From: Hymenolepis diminuta
Lineage: Eukaryota > Platyhelminthes > Cestoda > Cyclophyllidea > Hymenolepididae
Assembly (NCBI GenBank): GCA_900708905.1
Contig: CAADRB010000031.1
Location: 538,051 to 602,050 of the forward strand
Direction of reading: 5' to 3'
DNA: 64,000 bases
Below the pieces are notes generated by a model that was given only the letters and a program-made list of their open reading frames with translations, had not been told where the DNA came from and made no database searches. Shown here piece by piece: positions 41,601 through 53,600 of the stretch. How positions within the stretch are numbered: the stretch's first letter is position 1; each line of letters opens with the position of its first letter. The translations under genes were made by a program, and so were the position numbers.

Positions 41601-44600
41601 ATCTGAGGGAGATAATAAAAAGAACTATTAATTGTCTTTAAACCTGTGTACAAAGGGATTCTGGAGCTTCAGCAGTCTATTTTCAATGATGAGTTTTTTA
41701 TAATCATGAGTGACAGCGTTCGATGAACGCCCAAAGTGGCTGCTCAGTAATCTCAATACTACTTCAATTATATGTTGGCCTGATCCATAGTATTATATCA
41801 AGGATGAAACTGCATGAGCATATCTGCACGAATGTAATTTATCTACCCCACTTTTGAGTCTCCACTATTGTGTCCCAACCCAACTGGTCCTGGCCTAAAT
41901 GCCCTGCAGTGTGACTATTTGTCCCCTCTGGCTCCCTATGTCTATGTCCCTTTGATATCCTATTCAAACCAATTCTCATATCCGATTGTTTACCTTGTGT
42001 CCAATGGCCCTAATAGATGCAGCTGTGTAAACGCCAAGTCGTCCCTATAGGGTTAAATGCTCCGTACAGTTTATATTTCATAAATAAAAACTAGATTCTT
42101 ACTATGCAGACGTCTTACCCCTGACTTTCTGCTCTCTGATAGTACTAGTAGTAAGACTAGTTCTACGACGTCCAGGAGATATAATATCTCGAACGTCTTG
42201 TTTACAAAGCAACAAAAATCCTCATGTGAGCGAAATTCACGGAGTGAGAATTCAGCTTTTAAACGCGACGTCAGAAAAAACTACGTCATGTTGCTTCCCT
42301 TCAGACATTTTCAAAACCAGACACAGGCAAGAACGGAAGGTAAAGAACAGTAAAAGCGCAAAACAGCTGAGAATGAATTTGATCGCATCGTGAAAAAATC
42401 AAGCAGATCCTAAAGTGTTGATACGTAGCGTGAGAAGGGACAATTAATGCCTCTTCTCGGAAAATTTCATGAGAAAATCAATTATTCGTCAGAACCTTAA
42501 TGAGATCCAAACGTGGCATGTCTGTAAGCAAGAAATTTGAGAATGAGAAAAGGTACAAGAATTCCAAATTAATTATTAAAAGGGTAGTTAAAGGGGCATA
42601 AACAAATGGTTGTTTTGTTTATTTGAGATTTTTTAATTCAATAATAATTACCTGAAGTTAGTATTCACAACATCTGAACTAAATTTGAAGCATGAAATAT
42701 AATAGCAAAATTTCAGACCCAGTGAAATTAAACAAATTTAGACTAAGTGTCCACGATCAAAAAAATCGATAACAATAAGAGTCTTGAACGTTGAAGTGTC
42801 AAATGAACTTAGAACAATACTTTGAAATAAATATTTCGGTTAAATACTCATCTCTTCCATAATTATTTACAAATTGGTTATGATTGATGACTAGTCAGTG
42901 AACTCTAGGACTAGGACTAGGACATCGAAATTTGTCATGAAATATAATAATTCACAATAGCATTGAGGGAAGGTATTATTTAATGACCTCTTTAAGAAGG
43001 GGAGTAATAGCTCGAAATATGTTTCATGAGAAACGCACATTCTGCCACCTTCCTATTAACTAGCGTTAATTAATTAACAAATACCAAAGAGTGTCGATTC
43101 AGTATTTTTGATCGCTACGCCATTAGCGAAGCTTGTTAAAATAAAGTATCGTATCAAAGTACCTGATTTAGACGTATTTCATTGTTATTTGATAACATTA
43201 TCATTACTATTGCCTACAGAAAAACAAAAATTTTCTTACATTTTTTAATTGTAGGAAGACACTAAAATTTTTTTTAAGTAACATAATATAACAAGATCGT
43301 TTGGTTACAATGTAAGGTTTTTTCCAGGAGTGGAGGATAAAAATTGAATTATTCGGCTGAGTTGCAAATGTGGGAGTTAATATTACAATTGTTAATGAAA
43401 GTTAGTGCTGGAGAAATTTGAGGTCGCTGATAGAGATGAATCAACATAAAATGTGTCGAGAGGGACTTTATAAAATCAAACAAACCCCAATGGTTCACAG
43501 GACGATTATTAATTCTTGTACTGTCAAGATTCTATTCATCCTAAATGAAGGTAATTTAGCTTATTCGAATGGAAGAAGTCTAAAACTTGACTGAAAATCA
43601 CTCCATCGATTTTAGTTACTGTTTGGATTGGAAATACCAATGACATCATAAATGCAGACATTTAGGAAAATAAGAGATCAGATTTGATGTCCACTGGTAC
43701 CCGCACAGTGATTCATTAAAATTAATCAACATTAGGATGGCCAAATGCCAGTTTCTTAAACAGAGAAACTCTACCATATTTTCCTTTTACCTAAGATGAG
43801 CATTGGAAATGTTCCATTGCGTTCGGGAATTATGGAAACAAACGCCAGGGAGCCGTTTGGTAATTAAAAAGTTGTTTCCTAATTCCCATGGACAAAATCC
43901 CATCACCTTCCTGAGACTATTTTCCCTTTGTTGTGGCTGTGCATGCACTTATCCGATTAGTATACTGTATCCTATCCTTATTAATATATATAATGTATTA
44001 ATTTTATTTCGCATGTGATTTTATTCCCAAAACCTACCTCACGCAGTTGCTTGTAACTGGGTTAGTTGGTCAAGACTCTTCGTAAAAGTTTAATAATTTA
44101 TTATTTGCTGATTTAAAACGTCTACTAAATTAATTTTATACGGAGTTTTCACGATGTCTTAATGAATCCCAAATAAAAAAACAAACTTTTAAACCGAAAA
44201 TTTGGAATAGCCATGATACACTAATTGAGTATCATAAATGGCTAAACGAATGTGGAATTTAACATTTGTGAAAACATGGTCGAATAATTTCATTAAATCC
44301 TAAGAATTGACTTAATTAAAACAAAGTAACAGAAAATGAAAGATTAAATAACTATAAGTCTTGACATTACTGTAATAAATAACTAACCATATTAAAAATC
44401 ACGATCCTTATCCACCTGAAAGAATAAGCCAATTACCGAAAAGAGGGGCTTACAACAACAGTTCATCCTGAAAATTACGATTTTTAATTACGATCTCCGT
44501 AATCTGCAAACATGATTTAGGGTGGAAGGGTATCTGGGAGCAGTTTAGTGGTCTAGCAAAACCAAACGTATACAAATAAAAGACATTTTAGGAGTCTGTA

Positions 44601-47600
44601 ATAATCTCCAGCACCACTACATTATTGTGATGTATCGGGGACTTCAAACTCACATCATCGACCAGAATAGTGCATTTGCCACCAGAAAAAGCTCCAGCCA
44701 TCTTGTCCATTGCTGTAGTCTGTTCAGTCACCGCCATTGTGTCAACATCCATCAAGGTGGTGGATTCCACGCCATCTCCATTTCCAACACCATCATTTGT
44801 GTCCTCATCTTCAACAGTAATGTCTTCCCCATCACCGTCCGCTTCTCCAAAAAGGGACTTCTCTGTGCAGAGGCGCTTGGGAGCTCTTCTACCCTTGGCC
44901 TTTCCTGGCTTTCGTTTCTGACTGAAAATGAGAAAAAAATGAGGTATATTTCCCTATAGCCATTTTTTCATCAAATACCCCGTAGTTTGATTGCTGCAAG
45001 ATATAGATTTTCGCTTTTCACATGCCTCTGCCTTCCTGTGCAACACAAGCGCGACACTTTTAAGACACGCAGTCCAACCGCTTATTTTTAAAACTTAATT
45101 TCCCGTTCTCTGCTCTCGCTTTTCTCTCCTGATATCCATTTTTCTTTCAAAAAAACTGTGGTCCTACAACTCTTATTGAAGCAATCTTGGCTGATACATT
45201 AAGGCATTTTCTAAACCATGTCGTCGCAGACAAACAATTACCTAACCTAGGTCGTGCGATCAATACAAATAGTCCACTGGCGCTGAATTAATGGCAGGTT
45301 TTGATTTTGTAGTAATATGACCAAGCTTTACATAACGACAGATCTCCGTCATTTAAAGCCTTCAGTCCTGACTGAAATTAAGAAAAAATGGCTAGAATTA
45401 ACCCGTAACAACAAACTTTGAAGATAGAACGGGTTTTTTCTTTCCATTACATAAACAAGTACAGCTCGATAACGTATGCTTTTTCTTTTAATTAAACGCG
45501 TGAAGGAAAACCTCATTCTTTGAGAAAAAAGATTCTCACCAAAACATCCATCAAAGCTAAGCTCCGATTAAATGCAAAATCATCGAATATTTCCAGCTAA
45601 TCAGATAAAGAGGACTAAAATTTTCAAAATTTTACTCCCCTCTTCTACCGGCAATTGCAATATTAGCAACTATACATCTTCCAACTAAAATGTATCTTTG
45701 ATGCCAACTGCAACTGACTGTTTAAATGACCTGGTTTTCTCTATCAAATTCAGGATAAGCAATACCAATTCTATGAAGATGTTTAAATAAGTGGGTTATT
45801 AATAATATGTAGTCCAATCTTAAACGTTATTAATTATATAGCAATTTTTCTCATTATTTAAGAAAGTAATTCCCTATGTCCTTTCGGTAAGTGTTACTAG
45901 TGCTTGACTTGGGTATCCAGGACCCACTCTCTCTTCTTGACCAATATTAACCAGTGTGGCCGGTCACCCAAATCACCGCATGTGTATTGAAGGGCCTTGG
46001 TCTCTTGACCACTGACTTAGTAGATGAAGATATTGACCACTGTGCCTCGAAAGTAACCAGACAGCCATTTGCAGGATCAAACTTCCTTGTTGATTTCCTT
46101 CCCAATAGTTAATAACTTTACCTATCGTGAACTTCATTTGGTTACACTGATTGATAAATTGTCTTTTACATTTCTTCAATTTATTTTCACTTCAAGACGT
46201 TGCTCAGACCACCCGTCGGAGATTTCATTTGGACTTTAGGGCACGCTGGCTGCCATATTTGCCTCGACCTCCACCTAACCTACATTGAACTTCGGACGCC
46301 ACTGCTATGTATTTGTCTTGACCTTCCGATAAAAATCAATATCGGACTTTGGACTTCCCTTCAGTTTATGAACACCTACTGTGAATCCTCCAGCTAATCA
46401 TCTATAGACTACTTGTTTAGACCCCAATGTTTACCTCTTTTTCTGAATAAACTATAAAAGCACTCACACACGGAGACCCTACATATTATCGGTACTTGTC
46501 CACCGTAGCCACCAGCACCAGCACCACAGAATTCTGCCTCTCTTTGATCTGCTCACTCCCTATTATGCCGCTGTGAATACTGGCCGCAATTAGACAATAT
46601 AGTCAAAAGAAAAGCTAGGGACCAAAACGAAAGTACCTAGCTGCTAATCCTCCTTCTACAACGTCATAGATACTGTCTTTAATATATAATAAGAAGATTT
46701 ATATCTAACGGGGATGTTATCATTTTAATGCTATTACGAAGGCTTAAAATTTCAACTGTTTCCGATTACTCACAAAGTGCCGCCCGGAGCTTAAGTGAAG
46801 AAACATAATTTTATTTAATTTTAACAGATTCAAAAGCCTCAGATTCGGTTTTTAACTTTTAAACGAAAACACTGCATCTAGCTTATGCTAAATATGAAAT
46901 CGACCCAATTACCTACCCGCATTTACTACTCGTTGTCTTCTTTCCGCTCGACGGAGTAAAAAGAAGGAGACGTCTCACACAAGTCTGATGACCAGGAAAA
47001 GCTCGAATAAATGCCGGATCAAATGTCATGGTGTCAAGAACCTCATAAATAGGCGAGGGCAGTGGCATCTTAGCTGCAGTCACAACCGCATTCTTGATGT
47101 GTTGAAGGAGCAGAGCGTGAAGACATAATCGCAGACTGGCGATCTGGATAAGGCGACAAGTAAGTGTGGACGTGAGGCGATGACATCGAGGTGTTGCATT
47201 AGGAGTCTGCTTGGAAGGTGGAAGAAGAATTCCCTCTGCAAAGATGTTGACAGACTCTGTACAGCAGTTCGTTACAATCAAGATATGAAGTGGAGATAGA
47301 TCTGACAGCGGCACAGATGGAAGAAGGAACGGACAGCCAAGAAGAGCATTAATAGCTAAAATAATTCTATGATATTAGTCTCCAAACGTAAAAGAATGCT
47401 TTATTCGCTAGACGATGTGTAATTAAGATAAGCGATAGTGAGATAAATGGGTAATAAAACCACATTAAAACTAATTATAACATCATTGCGGTGAAATGGC
47501 CAACGAGGTCTCTGCGCAAGACTCGAAAATGCTTAATAATGTTTAACGAACCGGAAAATGCGATAATTCATTTGAACGATAAAAGAATTGTCAACCCCAT

Positions 47601-50600
47601 AAAAAAAGCAAAAAAATAATGGATCCTTTTTCACAATGAATTGTGTTGGAATAGTTGAGTTAAATTGATTCCATTTCTGCCAGCTGCATCTTTTAGCTTA
47701 TTACCAATCAATCAGAACAGTAAAAATGGAGATTTTGCCTTCAAGTATGTTAGATTGGCGAAATTTTAGTAAATGCATTAAAACATGAAAGCCAACAACT
47801 TTTACCCAGCATGTTTAGAAACTGGGTTCCAACCGAGCTTATTGACCTGATATATCTCAAAGAAGATCATAAAAACAATGACATTATTCAAAACTCCGAA
47901 CCTTATTTTATGACGCATAATCGATAATATGAAAAACCATTGACCTCACCATGGCGTGAGCTGCCAATAGTTACAAGATGAAGGTGATGTGTCGATGATG
48001 TGGAATCGATAATGCACTTCCAGTGCACAGCAAGGCATTGTTTCACCATACTTTCAGGATCCCATTACACACTTTGTCTCTTCTTTCTATAGGTCTGATA
48101 ATGAAATATATGCATATTTTTCAACCCAACTCCTATTATTCTCAATGAACAAAATACTATGATGGTGAATCATAACAAAAGACAGCTCTACTCTGAGTTT
48201 ACTTATGAACAAGTGAGAAAAAAATCCAACTATTCAAACGATATTCAATTTTGAATCCTATAAGTGCAATGATTTTTATGACGATTAGGTTGCAAATCGA
48301 AAGATTGCCATACTTGCTGGGGAACCGAATCGAATGCCCAATTTGCACGTACTCACTGTGCATTCGCCTATTGCTAATCAATTTTTCACTGTTCGTATGA
48401 GAGAATGGAGTTTCGACGCTGCTTCAACATTGGCTGACTAGCACCCCTCTATTTCATCTCATATAATATCTAAGTAAACTTAGTCATAGCATTACAGTTA
48501 CTCCTCTGAAGACATTTCACAATAAGGATTTATAACTGCAGAATGACTGAAGTGACCATGCTATACAAATTTTCAGACCCTTAAATGTTCAAGAACATAC
48601 CAAGTTATATACACATTATGAAATTCGAAAACAAGCGATATTCGAGCGGCGGATCACCGCGAAAATTCTTTCTCGGGTAGATGCAAAAAACTGTCATACA
48701 GAATTCAAAACCACAAGTTCTCTAATGGAGTTCCCAGAGGCTTAAAAATGTCCGGGTAAATAGAATTTTATTTCACGTGTTCTTTTCATGCTCTTCTGTC
48801 TAAAAATTAATAATTCGTAACAAAACTAATTGCTTCACTATTAATTTCTTACAGGACAACTTGAATTGCTTAGGAGGCTAGGTAGAATAAGTAAAAGAAA
48901 GTGCTAACGGCCCACAAACCCCCTAATTTTCTCTTAGAGTAAGTAATAAAAGCAAACCCTGGCCACAATCATTATAGGATTTAATAAAATGACAAATTCG
49001 CTAGATGAGGATAAACTGGCTGAAGTTATTACGTAATGGCAAATTTATTATTTAGTATTTCTAGGTGAAATATGAAACGCTCATGTAAGAGAACGCTCTT
49101 GAGTGACTAACTATACTTCAGACTAGTACGGATTTCAACCATGGAAGGCAATATTTTCAATGGGAAATAAACTTTGGCACCTTGCTTCAACGAACAAACT
49201 CTAATATTTAAATAATCCTTTGTGAATTAGCGAATAGTATTAGGCGATCCAAATTCTCGATTGATCATGATACCAACAGTAAATGTTAAATCAAATATCT
49301 ATCAACTATTTTTTCCAGTAAATAGGAGCGAACCTGTAATGTATACTAACAGTAAAAGACTTAAATCATTTAAAGGAGGAAGATTGTACAGCAGATGAAG
49401 CATCATGCGCCTTCTCAATAGTCTACTTATGCCTTCTGTCCTATGGTGTCTCTGACGCCTTTCTAAATCACAGGTGTCAACCATATTATGACCTTCAATG
49501 GCCAAACCAACATCATCCCAATCCCAATGCGTATTAGCTTACAGTAGCCAATTACCATCAGGAGAAACCGACGATTATGCATGACTGATTACTTACAATT
49601 AGCATCACGCGAGCGTGTTGTGTTGTACGCTTCTCAATGCAGACGAATTTACTCTAACGCAGTTGCGTTCTCGCCATCCCAGCCTGGGTTTTTATTTACG
49701 AATAAGTATAGTCCTATAAAAGAGAACTAAAAAAACAAAGACTACTAATAGCAGATGAAATAACTGTATGACCGATCAGCCAGATCAACATGGGTTGTGC
49801 CAGTTAAAGAGCCCTAATATTTCAAAATACAAATCACTGACATCTGTGGTCCCTTTACTTCAACCCATATTGGTATTTAAGACATATAATGATTTGGCAA
49901 GACAAAAGCCAAGAATGAAAAGACGTAAATTCAAATACATATACATAAGCATAAAATGTAAAATTAAATACATACAAAAGGGGCATTCACGACTCAATTC
50001 TCTAAATAAGTCTCTTGAGACTCCCTCTGCTCTAGTCAAAACTATATTAAGCCAACGACCCTGAAGTTAAATATAGAATGCAATAAAATATGCTTAAAAT
50101 ATAACAAGAAGACTAATAGCAAGAGCTAATTATTGGTCATCACCAATTTTATCAAAGATCATCGTACTTGAAGTTAATTATCTCGCGCAGAGAGCATATT
50201 CTCTAGCAAATTTAATAAATATTATAATTGTGTTTCGGTGGTGCATTGGTCGACACCCACCACCACCCATTCTGTGAACGGAAGAGAGGATGGTAGAATT
50301 CGAGTTCTTAACAATGAGGCTCCAAGACCCTACTTCTCTACCCAAGGTAGGCGTTCGAAAACGCTTTACTAAACGGACTTGCGAATTATATCATCCATGG
50401 TACAGCAAAATAGAGTCAGAACATGACAGTTTTGTTTTATTTGAATTCTCGAAGCTGAGTTACCCTTTCTTTTCACGTTTTAGACGAGTTCATGTTCACG
50501 ATATTCAGCGCTTATTGACCAGTTGAATTATTAGAGTGGTTATTCATAACATTTTAATGCATTAACTTATTCTACTTGCTCGTTAACTGTGTTAGTGAAC

Positions 50601-53600
50601 TCTATTTCTCTGATAATAGAATGCTCATTCAATTGTAACAGTTTTAAAAACCAGTATGTTTAATTATCACATCATTGATCGTTTATCGAATGAATATAGT
50701 AAAATATCATTTAACTTTTCAGAAAATCAAGCCAGTATTAAGACACCTCCAGAGATTTCTCATTTCAATTGAAAAAGGAAATTCAATGACATAACAACGT
50801 GATGATACAATAAAAACTTGAGGTATTTTACAACATTTCCAACAAACTCAGGACAAATAGCAGGATAAGATGGTCAATATAATATGTTAGCAACAGACAC
50901 AAGTCAAACGTAAAGCTGAGAAAATAGTATGGACTTGTCATCAATGCAACTCGCTAAATTTGAATGAGAGAGGGGTGTTAAAAAGCAGTCCCAAAGTGAG
51001 TGATCCAATACTAAGGGATCAATACACACGATGGGGAGGATGCTCACTTATAAATGTTGGTGCAAATCGATAAATCCACTCAGATAATCGATATCTGTTA
51101 ATCAAATTGGAATGAGTTATTCAGTTTTAATTGTTTTAAATTGGAATTCACGAAAATCAGAGAAAAAACAATGAGGAAATCAACATGAGGACTATTGGTT
51201 TTCGGAAAATTCAAGCAATAATGACCGACGCTAGTGGACTAACAGGGGTTGCTCAATAACCACTCAAGTCTGATTAGCACTTAACTCGCTTCCTAAAAAT
51301 TTCGTCTTTAACACTCTTCATTTCTGTACATTTGCATGTTTCTTTATAAGATAATAATCTTTAGGTCTTCTGCTTCCGTCGAGGTCATAATAACCAAGAT
51401 TACTCAATAGATAGTTCGTTCTGCGATTCAAATAACTGTTTGTCAAATTAATTCTGATTCAATAGAAATCACTGCCTTGAGAAAGGTAGTGATTTCTTAG
51501 AGATAAATGGCTCGAATTAGTGAAGAACTCTATTTAATTTATTAACTCCCAAACACGTCAAATCCATTATGGGTAAGGACGGAGAAGCTTATAGCTAAGT
51601 AATCTCCTAACGGAAGGCAATGAACAAGCACAAGGGATGTGTATGCGTTTGATTCGTGTGTGTGAACTTAGCGCCATATGGCGAGGATGAATAAGTTTTC
51701 ACAAAGAATGGAAGGGGACTGAAGAGTCAGATATAAGATGAGGGGAAGGGGGTAGATGAGATTTCTAAGCGGATACCGGACGAGACACAGATGGCTAAAG
51801 CGAGCAGGTGGCTGAAAAGTAATTAAATACCACGCTTCATCAACACCGCTTTCGCCTATTGGTTTTGGCCAAAATAAGGGAGAGTGAGTGAACTTACCAT
51901 CCAGGGAGCGATTATTCTTGAAAGACTCCACCACGGCCAATAGTCGCAGTTGTGAGGGGATAAGAGTTGGTGATGGTGGGGAGAGACGAAAAGTTTTAGA
52001 GGTGCGTCTATTTGCCAATCGATCACGTGCTACCGTGGATAACGGAGGTCTATCAACAGCATTGAATACCCCAACAAGCGTTGGGCCGACTTTTAAAGAA
52101 ATCTCACAAATATCTGAATCGTTTAAACCCAGCTGAGAAGTGTAACTACCATCAGAACTAGGCATGTTATCAGTCACGAACTCCTCCTAAAATGAAAGAT
52201 TAAGCATCAACTACTTAGTTAATATGAGTAGTGTATTTACTATTCAATTTACCTGAAATTCGCGCATCACTCTACCGCCCATCCATTCAATAAACTTCTT
52301 CGCTTCCAGTTTTGAAGATTCAGATTTCCGAAAGTCTAATTCAAGACGGACAAACATAGCCGCAAGTTCATCCAACCAGAAGGTTTTCAATTGGGTGGAT
52401 AGAAGAGCTCCACGTCTAAGTGCATTCTCAACCAAACCAACCAATTGCAGGAGGAAACGAGAAGGAGTCGGAACAAAGGCTCCACGAGGGCTTGTTACAC
52501 TGTCAAGTTCTGCTGAATCTAAAGGAATATTTATTTCCTGTGAGTCATCAGCCAGACTCGTTCCAGGACCCTTTAGACTTAAATGACTGCGGCTATGACT
52601 TGAACGAGATGTTGTATTCTCAGACGTAGCGGAAACTTGAGAAACTTGCGATAGCATTTGTCTTGATAAAACGCTACTCTGCGAACACTAAAACCGCAAA
52701 AATCCACTTATTTTAATTAAGTGATCAGCATTTAAAATAGATGGCAAGTGAACGTACCTCTAGGACTTCATCTTGAGAAAAAGGAGTGCTATTAATTGGT
52801 GCCATACTTCGCGACCTCTTTTCGCGTCTGCAGTAGATCTCAAGAAGAGTTACAGCTCCGATTAATCCACAAACTTTGAGTTTATTAGAGCTGTCTAATA
52901 GAAGTCGACGAAATCGAATGAGGAGGTCATCCTGAACATAAGTAGCACCAGATCGACCAAAGGCGATATTAACAAGAACCAAAACGAGTTTTCTAATATC
53001 CACAATATCAGGCAGACTTGCTTCTGCCCTTTTGGCGATTTCATCAAGAAGTCCGACAAGAAGATCAAAATGGGCGGACATACTGTTTGTGTACTTTATT
53101 GATAATTGAAGTAGAATGTTGAGACAAGCCCTGGCGCTTTTAAGCGTTCTTTTCTTCGTGAAAACATTAACTTCCGCAGTGTAGAAGGACCGGATATTCT
53201 TACAAAGATCTCGTACAACACGCTCAGTTCGTGTTTGACCGGTGGTTGCGAGCTCGAATACAGAAAGGTAGACTAAACAGGCGAATCGATGGGCTGAACT
53301 TGATTGATTATTTGTGATTAGATGATTAGTGAGAATTAAGAGGGGAGAATACAGTTCCTTTTGTTTGAAGACAGCAGTGTATTTTGAAAGGGATTCACAA
53401 AGTTCAAGTTTGACTAATCTTTCTGCAACAAAATTGAAGGTTTTCATAATTAACGAGAGCTCCTTGCGCTTAGAGAGACTAGTCGGATCGCTCTTGCATT
53501 CGAGAGATAATTCCGAATCGTAGGCAAGAAGGAGAACTATGAAATCATCCATGATGTTGGAATTATCCGTTCCACATTTTGAGTAGCCTCGATGCAGATA

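Larger units (their letters stand above)
40513..44653 (-). other. FANCD2 intron 6 (4141 bp)
   Basis: GT-AG, gtgagt to caatcttag. It contains repeat copies at about 40775-41010, 42031-42200 and a SINE-like fragment at about 43688-43880. Confidence 0.8.
47356..51897 (-). other. FANCD2 intron 4 (4542 bp)
   Basis: GT-AG, gtaagt to attattttag. It carries a SINE-like copy at about 50228-50420, a repeat copy at about 48555-48760 and a strong hairpin at 51464-51497. No coding signal. Confidence 0.8.

Noticed and set aside
44627..44959. Plus-strand open frames over FANCD2 exon 6
   Set aside because: Antisense shadow of the minus-strand exon, whose splice phases and position are well supported.
45900..46560. 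Solo LTR in FANCD2 intron 5
   Set aside because: It has aataaa and a TATA-like stretch and is less AT-rich, but no second copy or terminal motif was found in the window, so it is mentioned only as an unexplained block.
46911..46916. Alternative donor for FANCD2 exon 5 four bases downstream
   Set aside because: It would place the stop codon TAG inside the exon; the donor at 46916 keeps the frame into exon 6.
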